Positions 26,701 through 41,700 of a DNA stretch of 64,000 nt are shown here, in pieces (within the stretch, counting starts at the first letter, position 1; every line of letters starts with the position of its first letter). The notes under the pieces are model-generated. The model saw nothing but the letters and a program-made list of their open reading frames with translations, was not told the DNA's origin and did no database searches. A program made the translations under genes and the position numbers. Source of the stretch: Aphelocoma coerulescens (lineage: Eukaryota; Chordata; Aves; Passeriformes; Corvidae); NCBI RefSeq assembly GCF_041296385.1, contig NC_091033.1, positions 10,434,001 to 10,498,000 on the forward strand. The letters run 5' to 3'.

Positions 26701-29700
26701 TTTGTTAACTACTTTGAACTAATCGTTAAATAGATAGTGGATAGAGGATTAAGAATAAATTTATAGTCGTACTTCTGCTGTAAACCACAAAGAACTAAAT
26801 GTCTTGGTGCTGAGGACTGAATTTTGCTGTCATCGCTTTGCAAGCCAAGCTGTGCTGTCCTGCCTTGCCGTGGCAGGTCACAGAGTGTGCTGCTGTCCTC
26901 CTGCCTGAAAAGGTACCATTCTGTGCAGAAAGATCAAATAAACCAGGAAAAAGAGAATGGGAGTAATTCCTGTAGTATTCTCAGTGTGCACATTTTGAAT
27001 ATTCACCATCTCTCTGCTCAGGACTGAGCTCAAAATAGGTTGGCTGGTTACATCTCAGGCTCTGGGGACCCAACTTGACCAAATCAACCATATCAGCAAT
27101 AGTGCCTTATCTATAAGGAATAATAGTTCCTTCCTGCCTCCTGAGGTTGCCAGAGTCCTCCTGACAACTGGAATAGAATTAGCAGGGTAGGGTAGAGGTG
27201 GGACATAGGGAGAGACACTGTTGGTCACAAAGGAGGTGTCCCTCAGTCAGACAGGAATCAAGGCTAGTCTAGGGAAAACTCTGGGTAGTACCTGTAATTC
27301 ATTTATAGCAAAATCATCACAGCCCGTGAAATGATTTAATGTCCTTTGACAGCAGGTTCTGTTTTACACTTCAAATAGTTAAATCTGACTCAGAAAAAAT
27401 CCTCAGTTGTAAAATACTTCCAGGAGAAAATTCGGGACAAAGGTACAGTGTGTCTGGATCTTCTGGCTTCTTGTGTTCCAGCAGAAGTTGAGCACACACT
27501 GTTGCACTTCACCTTACAAAAGGTAAGGTGTTTATTGGCTCATCTCCCACCGGTGTCCGTGGGTGCTGCCAGCACCGAGGGCCAGTTACAGGGGGGTGAG
27601 GAGGGGCTTTGCTGGAAGCACCTGCTGGTGTCCAGGGGAGTGCTGATCTCCACTAGGCATGCAGAAACTTGCAAGGCCCTTTCTTCACGAGGTAAGGGAG
27701 TATCATTTGTCCCTTAAGAATTCCAAATCTTCCCCAGTTTGAGGGATGATTCCATTGGGAATTTATGCTGATGTGTGGGGTGTTTTGAATCAGACTCCCC
27801 CCCAGGAGGAGTTGTCCCTATCAAGTCCATCTCAGGACAGATTGATGGAACAGTTTAGACCTTTTCCAGTGATTTCTGCTCTCATCAGAACAGTCCTGGA
27901 AGGTGAAGAGGGACCAGTTGGTCCTTGGTAAAGTTACTGGAACTCCTGGATATTGCTCCGGAAGTGTCCTGCGCCTTGCACCTAGGGCTTGTGGGCTAAT
28001 TCATCTACAAACATTTGGCAAGGTTTGAAACAACTCTGGTTTAGGAATTGTTTTTTGGTAGTTTCTCTCAGGACCCATCCTCATTTGAGCTCTCAGGATC
28101 CATGTGCTGGTGTTTGCCCACTGTAACTTTGATGTCTTGGAAATGATGTTCTTTTGGAGCGATGTGCATGTTTTTGGGTGTGGCTTTTTTTTGCTGGGTT
28201 GAATTGTTCCTGTCAGTGCCAGAAGGTGGTATAGATGAAATGCAGTTTAAAAACATACTTGCTTGTAAAATCCTGTGCAAGTATATCTTCAACAGGTGCA
28301 AAACCAGGAGCTTTTACTTAGACTTTGTTAATATTCTTGTATATGATGTATATCAATTATTGTTGTAGCATTAGAATTTTAAATGGAAAACTGAGTATTA
28401 TGAATGAAATAGTTTGAGAATGGTGAGAGTTAGATGACTACAGCCTGAGCAGCAGTGTTAATGTTTAAATATTCTTTAAATCTAGACTTTAGCTAGGAAC
28501 TGAATAGGTTTATTAAGCTTCAGTAATACTCAGCTTAGGGTAGTATTAGTAGAGTTTCAAATTCATGGACTTTGTTTTCAGGTCGACCTCTGTAATTAAT
28601 TGGTTCTGTAAAGTGCTATGAGAATTTGTTTAATTGTAGAGTGTTGTATTGCCTTATTTTTATATGTGTGAAAATCTGGGTTGGTTTTGAAGCTTAACCA
28701 TGAAATCCCACTCAGGAATCTTTGAAGGTGGTGCCTTCCCCCCCCCCCCCCCCCCCCCCCCATTTTTCTTATGAACAAATTTTTCAACAAATCAATCATG
28801 GCATGGTTTTTGAAATCACTTTTAAGAAGGCAAGTGAGAGTAAATAGCTTGAACTGCCTGCTTGGTAGTTATTCAGTGGATATGATATTTCACAAACTTT
28901 TCCTTATAGGTTGGTATTTGGTCTTCATGAATAGGAAGTTATAAAGTTAAGCCTTTAATATTGTATTTTCTTCTTTGTTTTAACAGCTCAAAGGGAAGAG
29001 AAAAGGAACGAAGATCGAGCAGAGTCTGCATCAGCACCGAAGAAGACTGCGGTATCTATCATGGAGAAACAGTCCTCTTCCCTCACCAAAAATCTGCCTT
29101 CAAAGAAGTCCCCATCCTACTCCAACACGTCACTAACTAAACCACCACTGAAACCTGCTGGAAGTTTCAAAGGTGTCATTCCCAAGAAACCTTGGCCTTC
29201 ATCAGGCAGTGTTCCTTCCAAACAGTCGCCTCTCTCTCATGGCTCATCAGTTGCCAAGAAAGCAGCTCCGTCTTCCAGTTTGAGTGGAGGACTCAAAAAG
29301 CCTTCACTGTCTTCCATGTCAGCTGCAGCTGGAAGTAGTCAAGCAAAAGCATCAGCCAGTTCTGCCCAGTCACAGCCCAACTCTCAGATTCGACAAAACA
29401 TTCGACGATCCCTGAAAGAAATTTTATGGAAGAGGTGGGAATTCAAAACACTTTATATAGGAAGCTACACCTAGAACTAGCATGCAGAGTCTAGTTTGTC
29501 TTGATAAGGAATTTTGAGAGATTGAATTTATGCAACAAATTACTACAAGTGCAATCGGCATTTCAGGTTTATATTTGAAATAATAAATCCTGATAGAAAA
29601 TAAATGTACATGTGATAAAGCCTTTAGAAAAAGAAATCTCACTATTCCATTTATATTGAGACAATTGCAGTTGAAAGATTAAATCACAGCATAGAAGCTT

Positions 29701-32700
29701 TTATAATGTAGGAGCTCTGAGTTTTAAAGTCTAGAGATGGCAGTGCTGGAGATGCAGAGTTGTAGGGAACATAGTACAGGAAATACCATAGTGAAAGGTT
29801 AAAGCTCACTGAAGGAGAGATTCCCTCCTCTCCCAACATAAAAATCAACAAGAAATTCTGGTCAATGGGCAACTATCACTTATGAAAGGAAAAATAAAAA
29901 CCCCAAACACACAAAAAATGCAGATTTTCCCGCAATGATTATTAAAGATAATGTGAACCATCAAGACTTACATAGAGCACTGCCCTTTGGTATTGTCTCT
30001 GAACTGGAAATCCTGGTCACAGTGGGGAATCAAGGACTGAGTGTCAAACACTTGGGCTCCCTGTGTCACTCCTGGCAGAGAAACTCCTGATGTCAGTGCC
30101 ATGAGCAGGAGTAAAGGCAGACTTGGTCTCCCAAAGCTGTGTCATCCATGGCCATCTGCAGGCAGTAATTAAAGTTTGCCCGAGTTCAAGTCCTGTGATA
30201 GACTTTGGCTTGGAGGTGTCATTTAAAGGAGTCTTGAGCCCTTCCTGGGTGAGGAGCAGCTGAGGTCAGCTCTGAAAAAATTTTTTGTGACTGTGCCTGA
30301 CCATTCACACCTGACCTAACCACACATTTCCTGTTCTTGTTTTCAACAGAGTCAATGACAGCGATGACCTGGTCATGACAGAGAGTGAAGTAGGGAAAGT
30401 GGCACTCAACATCGAGAAGGAAATGTTTAATTTGTTCCAAGTGACAGACAACAGATACAAGAGCAAATACCGTAGCATCATGTTCAATCTCAAGGACCCC
30501 AAAAATCAGGTTTGGGATTTTCTTAAGCTTACATAGAAATGTGCTTTTGGGCTTTAATGGTATGTCAGACTCTACCCTCAACATTAAGAGTTTCAAAAAA
30601 GAGACTTAGGAATTAAACTATAAAATATTATTATAAAGCCATTCAAACACTTTTAATAATATTTTTATCTAAGTAGGACTTCAAAGCCTACTTTAGTTGG
30701 TGGTTGGTATTTATTCAGTTTGAGCACTTGGTGATGTATTTATACTTGGGGTTTATTTCATCCCTGTTTTCTGATCGCTGCATCTTTCCAAGTTTACTTA
30801 TAAGTAGGTGATATTTTTAATAGAAAATTAAGGAACTGGAGTAGGTTTTGCCTGCCCAGCACTGTTAACCTTGTCAATTACCTAAGCAAGTTCTCTTCAG
30901 CATGGCAAAAGTCTTTTCTGTTTTCAGGGGCTTTTCCATCGTGTCCTTCGTGAGGAAATCTCCCTGTCAAAACTAGTGAGAATGAAGCCAGAAGAACTTT
31001 TATCTAAAGAGCTGTCTGTGTGGAAAGAGAAACCAGCTAAGGCAGTAAGTAACGTAATTTTTCCCTATGTCCTTAAGTAGAAATTCAGAGCAAGTTTGCC
31101 AACTTTTACCACCCATTATACGTTAATGCACCAGTTTCTTCCTAACAAAGTACTAATAATGCTCAGTTTCAATACACTTTTTCTCTACCACATACCAAAT
31201 GATAGCAAAGTACAGAGTAAAATAAATATATGGAGCTTTTACCAACCCTGTTTTGTTTCCCTCAGATGGAGTCAAGAAGCAAATCTCACGAAATCAAGAA
31301 AACGGCTGTAAAACGGGAACATGTGCCTGCTGTCAATATGGAGGATTCGCCACCAGTGTCTGACTCTGATGTGAGTACTGGGGATGTTCCTTCAGCATGA
31401 GGATGTGGAGGGGGAGGAATGGCATGTAGGGCTTCAAATTTGTCACCAGAAGTGCAGATTGTTCCTCTGAACTCTGGTGATATCATTGCTCACTGGATGT
31501 GCTGTGAGCATCCTTCAAGTGTGAAGGACTGCAACAGCCAGTGATAGGTGTATTTTGCAGGCACTTCAAAGATGCTGTGTATTTTTCAGCTGTTTATGTC
31601 AATTTACAGAGAAATTTTTTATTTCTGAACATTAGCTTCACTTGAGAGCACTGTGGCATGAAATGAGGGCACATATCATGTGATAACTCCATTTAATATG
31701 ATAGGCTTTAAGCAAGGCCTTTTATGTATTCTTTTAAAGAACTGAAGTGAATTAACAGTTTTCAAAGTTTTTTTTTATTGTTAAAGTTAATGATCAACTG
31801 TTATATTTTTTTATGCTTATTGACTTTTAGGAACAGCAGGAGTCAACCCGAACTGCACCCAATTTGAACAGTGCTCCTTCTCTAGATGTTTTTAGCAGCA
31901 TGTTGAAAGATACAACAAGTCAGCATCGAGCCCATCTTTTTGACCTGAACTGCAAAATCTGTACAGGTATTTTGTTTACAATGCTGACATTGGGCAAAGT
32001 AAAATAACTGTTGCTTAAGAGTATTGCTTGTTTATTTGGTTTTTTTGAAATACTTTCTCCAAACTACTGTTAAATACTAATCAAAAAGTGCTTGATATAA
32101 ATCTACAGGTCAGATTTCGGCATCAGAAGATGAGATACCAGCTAAGAAGGTGAAGTCAGGGGCTTCTTCTAAGAAGGTGGAGTCAAAATCAAAGCCAGAA
32201 GTCCAGGCCAAGTATGAAAGTCCTGCAGCAGCCCCGGCAGCAGAGCCTGACAAAGAGCCCGTCACTGACGATGCAATGGAAATTGATGTTGAACCAGCAG
32301 CAGAAACAGTTCCACAGCCAACCACAGAAAGAACATATGTTCCTACAAGCCAGAGCCAGAACAGCACAGACTCTGCAGTACCCGAAGAGGTCTCTGCTTT
32401 CCCTGCCTCCTGTGCTGGCCCCGTTGTCACAACCGTAACGGTTTCTGGCAGAGACCCCAGGACAGCCATGAGCAGCTCCTCTGGGATCGTGACCCCGGCC
32501 CCGCGTCCTGGGCCCGCAGCTGAAAAAGTCTCAACGGGGGAAACCAAACAGGAAACTTCCAAACCAGTCATGACTGTCCCCAAATCAATCCTAACCAAAC
32601 CGTCTTCCTCACCAGATCCCAGATACCTGGCGGTTCATCAGTCGCCCAACATCAAGTGCGTATCCTCAGCAGCTGCCACATCCCTCCTGTGGCTCTCTGC

Positions 32701-35700
32701 AGATTCCCATGTGTCCCATGTCCTGTTCCTTTTCCCTCAACTAAAAGGCTTGTTGAGGTTTATAGTTCAGGGAGCCTGATTCACATTTTTAAAATGCTGT
32801 CTCTCCTCATTTGGCTTCTCTAGCTGATAAAGTTTTCAGAGCATCAGTGTATGTTGACAGCAAAGGTTCTCCAGTGTTCCAGCAGAGAAATAAAATTTAA
32901 AGGTGTCATGCAGACTAAGAAGTCTGCATACACATTAATATCTAGAAAGACAGTGCATGGGAGAGATTGCTTAAAGGCATCTCCAGATTTGCATCCTATA
33001 TTAAAGTACTGTTACGTCTAAATACAAATTAAAACCAGATGATCAGGTTGAAAGGAAGTGGCTTTCTTTCACATTCTGAGTATACACAATAGTAAAAATA
33101 AATATTGCTGAATATATCCTCTTGCAATTGCAGTTAAAATAATTTTATTCATAGCAAGTTCTTTTACTTCAGAATCTCTTTCAGAGGGATATTGTTGACT
33201 TAATTAGTGTGAAATCTGTAACTGGTTTTATAAAAGTCATACCTTTTAGCATCTCTTTGCCTGTCTGCAGCTGCAAGTTTATTTTCTGTTGCTCCTCGCT
33301 TTTTTAACTAATTCCAAGTTAATGGAAAACATTAAAGCCTTTAGTAAAAATTTTGTTACTTATTAAAAAGAAAGTATTGAATCAATAGGAGGAGGGAAGA
33401 AAATTTAAAATAAAGGGCCCATCCTCATTTGCATGCTGTAACCTTTCTGATTTGTTTTGCAGTGTTGCAGAGCCTCGCTCACCTCAGGACAGTGACACTT
33501 CCCTCTTTCTCTCTCGTCTCAACACCATTTGGAAAGGATTTATTAACATGCAAAGTGTGGCCAAATTTGTCACTAAAGCGTATCCAGTCTCCGGGTGCTT
33601 TGATTATCTTAGTGAGGTGTGTGTGTGTTTGGAATGGGTCTGTGCTGCAGTTCCTGTTGCTGGAGAGGCTGGGGGCACTGTGTGTTTACAGAGTTGCATT
33701 AGAGCTGGAGCAGTGGTAAAAGACATCCATGTAGTAATAGGAAAAGTAGCTCAAGAAAAAAACTCAGCCTTTTAAAAAGTCCTCACAAATCTGTGAAGAA
33801 TTCTAATGTCTTTCAACATGTTTATACATATGTTAGGATCTGACATGGAATAATGGCTTTACATCAGGTTCCTTGTTTTAGAGCCAGTGTTTTTAAGTGT
33901 GTGCCTTGTTCTCTTCTCAGACTAGATGGGTCACTGATGTAATCTGTTAGAAAATTTTGTTCAGCTGTTTATGAAAAGTATCATCCTTTTTACTAATTTT
34001 CAAGTAAAACCAGTTGGATGATATTGTTCTGAGAGGGTGTACATTCAAATAATGAGACAGTAGAAAGGCTTTTCTTTCTCTTTTTTCTTCTCAAGGGCAT
34101 TTTACATGACTTAGGAATTTTCAAACACAAATGTGTGGTTTAGGACTTAGTAGGGTTGCTTGTTCTCCTGAGTACTGCTTTTGCTGAAATGAGTTTCACT
34201 GTCCTTGTGACAGGAAGGTCACCAGAATTCAAGTGACTTGGGGTCACTGAAAATGTGGAGAAAAGCTGTGTTTCAGATAGCAGCTTTCCTATAAAAGCCA
34301 ATATATATGTTACATATTACAGTTCCCCTCTAAATGCCAGTAATGGGCTTACAGAACTGTTTGATGTGTTGCTGCTCTCCATGTTTGGGGCTGTGTATCT
34401 GTTCCATGTATCTTGTTGGCCTTTGGGTCACGTGCCATAATTACACACCTCCAAATTTAGGAACAGCATGGCTGAATTAAAAACATATGTATAAAAGTTT
34501 ACTAAAATTTAATTATCCACTGGGCTACTGGGATGGGACAACCTGCACTGCCTTTTTTGGTTTTGGTTTTTGGTTTTTCTCACACTACCATGTAATACTT
34601 CTTGTTTAGGATTTACCTGACACAATTCATATTGGTGGGAGGATCTCACCGAAGACAGTCTGGGATTATGTTGGCAAACTCAAATCTTCACTTTCTAAGG
34701 TATTCACTTAAAATCCTTCGCAAAACCCAGAAGAAATAGACAGCAATGTAAAATGAAAGCTTTTTATAATATAGAGTAGTAAACAGCAAATACTGACATG
34801 GATCACACATGGAAAACTATCTAAACCACTTCTTTGACATTTTTGATTTATTTTAGTAATGTGTTTATTGAGCTGTAATTCTTGATCTCTTTCCTGCACA
34901 GTAGTTAAATCTCCATGCTGTTTACTAACTGAAATATTGAAGATTGAAATTCAAATTTTAAAGAAAAGGAAGTTATCATTTAATGTATTTAATATATTTT
35001 TGTATTAAAACCACTTCAGAAGTGAAAAAATGATACACAGTATAGAGATAAACATGAAACTAAGAATTTTCCATTTCTTTTTCATTTGAGCCTCAAGCTG
35101 TTCAGTTTGATGTAAGATACACAAGTAATTTGTGTTTCTGAAAATGACAAACCTAATTCTATTTTAATGTTGCAAATTGAACAGCAGTAGTCTCTTAAAT
35201 CTAGAGTGTTGCCCTGAAGGCATAGTTGGAGTGATAAATATATGGTTTATTTTTACCCCTGGAATCTGCCCTTTACCATTTCATTTGTTGGTATGTTGCA
35301 GGTTGAATTTTTCCACTTTGCTTTTGTATTCCAGGAATTGTGTTTGATTCGTTTCCATCCTGCAACAGAAGAAGAAGAAGTTGCCTATATCTCTCTCTAC
35401 TCCTATTTTAGCAGTCGTGGTCGTTTTGGTGTTGTAGCTAATAACAACAGACATGTCAAGGATCTCTACCTGATCCCCCTGAGTTCTAAGGACCCAATTC
35501 CTTCCAAACTCTTGCCCTTTGAGGGACCAGGTAAGCACAAAACAGGGGAGGTTCAATGCTAGGTAAAATCACAAGACAAAAGGCAATCTGAGACAAATTG
35601 TTGAATATTTAATGTAATCATTAGTTAAATTTTTTTATATAAAACCAGTTTTAAAGTACGTAATTAGGGAAGAGCTGGAAATCCAATTCTGCTAAGATAA

Positions 35701-38700
35701 AATTGTCCAAACTTTAGTCCTTCCAACAAGATGCTCTTATGTCTTAGGAGAATGAGTTTACCTGTAAAATCAAGGATGTGAAACAGCCACTATATTTAAA
35801 ACACCCAAACAAAACCACAAAAAGCTCCCACCCTATTATCAGCAACTCCTAAATTCACAAACCCTAGACCCTTACAAGCCATTCACCATCACTTAATTCA
35901 AGCAGGAAACTTATCCCACAGAGGAGTCAAGAAGTCAGAGTGACGACACAGGTAACATTTCTGGCGGCTCCACTGGATTGTCACTGTCCAGGCTGAGTTA
36001 ATCTGTACATGCAGTGTGGGGCACGAGGTGTTGGAAATGTTCTGTTCTACTTGGGTCAAACTCTAGTCAAATCACTGACTTCAGAAAATCACTTCTTTGG
36101 GGAGAAAGGGACCCATTCCTTAGGGTTAGAATCTTCTATCTTTAGATAAAATTACCTGTAATAGTGTTTGGTGAGTTTGCCCCATGTTGAACATGGTGAC
36201 AGAAGAACTGAGGATGAATTCAACCATGAAACACCCCTCTACAAAATTTGAAGTCATCTTCATCTAAGGATAAGGAGATGCATATGCTTAGTTTCCAAAC
36301 AAGGATCTAGGTTTTATAGTAAATACCAGCTTGAGAAGCTGAAGAGCTGCAGGTGGCAATGAAGGCAGAACTCCGTTGTCACGGCCATGGCTGGCACTAC
36401 GTGGTAGGTATGGAACAACCAACAAGGAGTTCACCTTTCTGGGAAGCTGACTGAGCCCTACTCCTCAGATACAAGTGTAGCACTAAACTCAATAAAGCAT
36501 TCTCAGGAGCAGCAGTGGCTGGGACAGGTTTTCAGCAGGTGGAACATCATGAGTTAAGTGCTGTCCCTTCCTCCATGAGATGGCCAAGGGTGCTTGCTCT
36601 GCATACCCAGACAAGATTTTTCTCATACACTTCAAACCTCTTTTATCTGTCCTTTGAACAGTGCACAGAATAGGTGTTTGTTTTTAGGCAGTAGCTAAAA
36701 AGGCATTATTGCTGTCTAAATTACAGTATAACTAAAATTGTTGAATCTCAGCACTTCGTAGTCTGTTACTTGCTGCATTTTTGAAAGGTAGGCAAAAACT
36801 TACTGCTATTTTATAGCCAAGAAGTCAAAACACCAAATACAGAACACCTTGGCACAGGGATGTAGGCAAAGAGTCTTAACTCATGGACTGGTTTTTCCAG
36901 GCAGAACTAAAGAAATGCCATCCTTTTTGGGCAGTAGCACAAGGATGGGATTGGCCATTGAATCTGCTGTAAATGTCTGCTGGTCTGATAAATAACTCAG
37001 TTTACCTAATTTTTGCCTCCTTCATTCCTGTGGAAATACCAGCTTTCTGTTTTACACTTCTTTTACTTCTCCATTATGGGTTTCATTTCAAATTAAACTC
37101 TTTACCTTAGATTGAAAGTTGGCAAATGTGGCCAAACTTTACTATTAATGAGAGATCTTTGTAATGTCAGACTGGTTTTTCTGAGTTTCAAGTGCAAAAG
37201 TATTTCAAAACTAGAAGGAGTTGCTCAGAACAAATTCAGGTCTCATCTGAAGGTGTTCATGGAGGCAAATTTTTTAAGTCAGGTTTTCAAATTGACATAA
37301 ATAGTTGTAGGCCAAGTAGATAAAGGTTAGCAGAAACAAGGTTCCAAGGGCAGGCAGGCCATGAGATGGAACAGTTTCACAGAAGATTCACTTAAGAGTT
37401 CTGCCATCAATTAACACTTGTTGGAAACTCCTGTGGCAGCCTTGATCTCACAGCTGTGCTAAGTTGTGTTGTGTTTTAAAAGCAGGTGAAAAGAATCAGG
37501 TAAGCTGTTCCTCTTGTTTTGTGTATGTATGAAAACCACAACATGTAATCCACACTTTTTAATGACATCTGATGGAATTGACTGTGTTTTCTTTCTTTCA
37601 CGATCAATAAAAATATTTTGTGGAACGTGGTCATTGTCTCCTTAAATTTAATTGTGTGCCTTCCAGTAGAGTCTAGCAAGGCCTGGAAAAGCATTGCCTT
37701 TTTAGATGGTCTATCATATTTAGATATGAGCTGAGGGGGGAGGAGGGAGAGGACAATCAAACCCTGCCACTCCAGAAATCCTAGTTAGAAGATATTCCAG
37801 CTGTATCAGCCAGTTCCATCAGGCACGTACGGATTAGGAATTTCTCCTGTTTGCTGATGGATTGGATTTGGAACACAACTGACGACTGCGCTAGTACCTA
37901 GAAGATCTGCAGAAAACTGTGACGTGGGCGGCTTAAAAACAGGAAAATGGAGGGTTATCCTGATTTATATTTCATTAACTCAGATATATATTACCAGATT
38001 TTATGTGTCATGGGCTCTTCTGCATGTCCTTTTGCAGTGGTTTACGGTATGTGAATTCACTTCTCTGTTTCACATACACACTTACCACTTCCAGTTCTAA
38101 AAAGTAGTATAATCAGACTTAATTACTAATAGAAAGTGATTTATTGAGGGATTTAGTGGTGATGGGAATGTAGCAGCTATCTTACCTAGCTGAATTTTAA
38201 TAAAACAAGACATATATCAGCAAAGATTCCACAAATGCTGATATGTCTTTTGGTAGTTTTTGATAGGGACTGTGGGTTTTCATAAAGTACAAAGGCATGA
38301 AGTCTCCTTATGCTGTTTGGAATGCTCTTAAAAAAACCAAACGGACCAAAATATTACCTGAACTGTGAATGGAGTTTGATGTGTTCAGCTGAGCAGATTT
38401 CATTAGGAAAAGCAGCAGCAGTAGAGGAATGTGGCATTACAAACCCAATTTTCTGTGCCAGCCAGTTCCACTCAGCAAAGGAGCCTGAATGTGGAGCAGT
38501 GCCACAGTATGATCTGCAGCCCTGAATTAAGGGGCACAAATCTAATGACAGTTGTCAATTGCTCTCATGATTAATTGGGACAAATATTTAAATGACATTG
38601 ATAAAATATAGATAAAATCTTGTCTTGGTCTCTGCAGTTTAAAATTCACCACAGGTGTGCTCAGTCTAATCCCCTGGGTCTGTCAGGGATGGGCAGACAT

Positions 38701-41700
38701 GAAGTTGTCTTGAACAGTGCAGGTCAGCTTTTAGCAGCTGCTGATGACAGGAAAAGATGGGGCCAATCTACACATAAATATGGTAAACTTGATCTAATGA
38801 AAAAATGTATTTGAGGATAAGGAAAACAAGTATTAATTCAATACTAGTATTTAGTATACCCTGTCTTAATGGCTTTAGTTACAGGAAGTAACTCAATAAA
38901 ACCAGACTGTGGATTTCAAATGCATAATAGGATAATAACTGTTATAAATAATTTAGCACTGAAAGCTACTGACTCTGCCAGCACAGCTTGCAGCACTTTT
39001 AAAACGTGTGTTTGTGAAAGGCAGTCATTGAGCAATAGTGGCAGACTGCAGTCAACATTTTGTTGTTCCTAAAATTAGGCACTTAACCTGTTTATGGATA
39101 TTGAGATAGAATGGGGATGTGCCCTTTGAAAGCTGCTCTGGCCATGTGTCTTCATTGAAGGAATCACGTAGTATTTGATCTCTCTGAACTGAGTGAGTAG
39201 AAGTCAGTTTAGACAAAATTTCTATTTGTGTAAAATTCCAGTATTGAAAAGTTTTAATGGATTTATTCTATTATGACTAAATTCTAAATACAGTAATTTA
39301 TAACTAATGCTATCAACTTGCTGCTAGAATTTTTTGCCTTGAAAGTGTATTAAAATTTTACCGTTTTAATTAGTGACTTGATCTCTGTTTCTTACAGGGA
39401 TTCAAACTTGATTTCTCAGTAATTGTTGTTTATTAGATATCCTGCCTGATGGATTTTTGACACCTGTTTATTTCAGTTATTCAGTGTTTGAAATTCATTG
39501 TGACTAATTGCATAAATCACAAGTCTCTGCATGAAAGTTGGTAACCAAAACATTTAACAACAGCAGAACAGCAAATGCCTACTGGCAGTTTCTGGGTGAA
39601 CTCCCGTTTGTGAGATGCTCTGCACTGGTCAACACCCACCAACTGGGGAGTTGTTACTCATTAACATAAATTTAGGAAAACAGCTTATGTGGTTTCCTCA
39701 TTAGAATTTAGGAGTCCCAGTAAAACTTCTGAATTGTTTCACCAGAATAATGTATGTGTGATGTGGTTTGCTAATGGAATGTATCTGCTACTGTGGGGTT
39801 TGGGGGTTGCATTGGTATCAAAAAGTTTTTGGTGCTAATAATTAGATATTTAAAATTGTTGCTTAATGAGAAGTTGATTTAATGAGAACAAGGAACATAT
39901 ATATAAAAATCTCCTGCTTATGGGATCTTGAATAAAAGGGTCAACATAGGTCAGAGGCCTCACCTTGCCATTTATCCACAATGAATATTATCTTTTATTC
40001 CACAATATTATCTTCTATTTCACAGGTTATTTTATGTTTCCATATTACTGCTTCCATGCTGATGCAAATCATAACTAATGGCACATATGGGAGAAGGACA
40101 GTGGCCCTCAAATGTGGGCCTTTTAAAAGCCATTTAGTCCAGAAGTTAAAAGATTTTCTACATTTGCCACCGTGTTTTGTTTAAGGGTTTAGTCCCTGCC
40201 CTTCATTCTAGGCATCTGCCACAAGTGCCAGTGGAACTGTGCGTGTAAGAGAAAAGAATATAATAGCAGGAGACAGGCCTACAGACCTTTGCATTTTTCC
40301 TCTTTATCTGAAATTTTCTTATCATTTCTGGATATACTTCTCCTTCAAGTCTGAAGTTCTTCACAAAGGAGCAGTTCTGCTCATCATGTGTTTTACTTAT
40401 GTATCAAGGCCTAATACCCACACTGTCCAGCAGCTCCAAGGCCACCTTGCCCCACACCAGGTGCAGGCCCAACCAAACACCTCTCCTGGGCTTATTTGGG
40501 ACATCTGCGGTTTCTCTGCTTCTATCGCCTCTTGAAATAATATCTGGCTGGAAAAAACCACAACAAACTGGGAGTAATTACCAGCTTGAACACTCTTTCC
40601 AAATGCTGTTTGATGTGATCTCTTTTGCCTTTACTGGTGTTTATTGAACTTGCAGACAGACAAAATATTTATAGACTGGTGTCAATGTGGACTTTTAGCA
40701 CAGATTATAACACAAATAGCAATGTTTAGCCCAGGTTTTCTCACTTTTCAGTATCTTTGTGTATATTTGCTAACTAAATGTAAATATTTGATTTTTCAGG
40801 AGAGGTGGGGGTAGTTGAACAGTAGAAACAATGTAAAGATACAAAAATATAAGAACTTTGTTTGGTTTGAACTTTTGCAGAGACACTTTAACAGTGATGC
40901 CTGGTGCTGCAGTCTTTTATTAAAAATATTGAGGAAGGAATTTAAACTTTTAAACTTATGTATAGATACATATAAAAAGTAAGAAATACAAATGCATATG
41001 CCTATGGACTAATGAAAATTTTTTAAATAATAGGTTTCTACTGAAAGCATCATTAAAAATCAGGTTTTTATATATACAATATTTGTGTTCTCTTTCAGGT
41101 CTTGAGTCATCTCGGCCAAATTTAATCCTTGGATTGGTCATCTGTCAGAAAGGGAAACGTCCAGCCACTGAGACAGAAAAGACAGAGGAGAAGCGAAGCA
41201 GAATTCAAGCACATGAGGAAGCTGAACCATCACTGTTCTCTAAAGGGCCTCCAGCTTCACAAGAGAAGAAAACCCCAAAATACACACTTTATTCAGGAGA
41301 CTCCACCGTGAGTACAACACCTCCTGGATCTCCTCCTCCACCTCCACCCCCACTTCCCGTTCCAGACACCTCAGCAGTGACACCTTCAGTATTAAAAATA
41401 CTGTCGTCCATTAAAAGTGGCCCCACAACTACTGTGACCCCACCGATTTCAACGGCCGCTCCTGCAAGCAGCACTGCCACACACTCATCATCCTCAAAAA
41501 CTGCCACGCCTCTTGAGCACATCCTGCAGACCCTCTTTGGGAAAAAGAAAACTTTTGAGCCTCTTGCCAAGGATTCTGGAACTGTTCAGTCTTCCAGTCA
41601 GGAAAGTCAAGCTGCGGCAGATAGCGGGGTGTCAGCGGTTCCTCTGTTAGATCCCATTGTGCAGCAGTTTGGGCAGATGTCCAAGGACAAAGCCATAGAA

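Larger units (their letters stand above)
16688..28986 (+). other. 12.3 kb DIDO1 intron
   Basis: This GT-AG intron lies between the linker exon and the TFIIS-like exon. It is mostly AT-rich, with several AATAAA sites (for example near 22015, 22271 and 22519). It also holds a CpG-enriched patch (22650-23420), a TTTA/TTTG repeat (26531-26576), a poly(C) tract (28738-28761) and a possible minus-strand pseudogene (25493-25960). I see no further DIDO1 exon in it, although alternative 3' exons are possible. Confidence 0.8.

Noticed and set aside
32110..32598. 162-codon open frame on the minus strand
   Set aside because: Antisense shadow of DIDO1 exon M.
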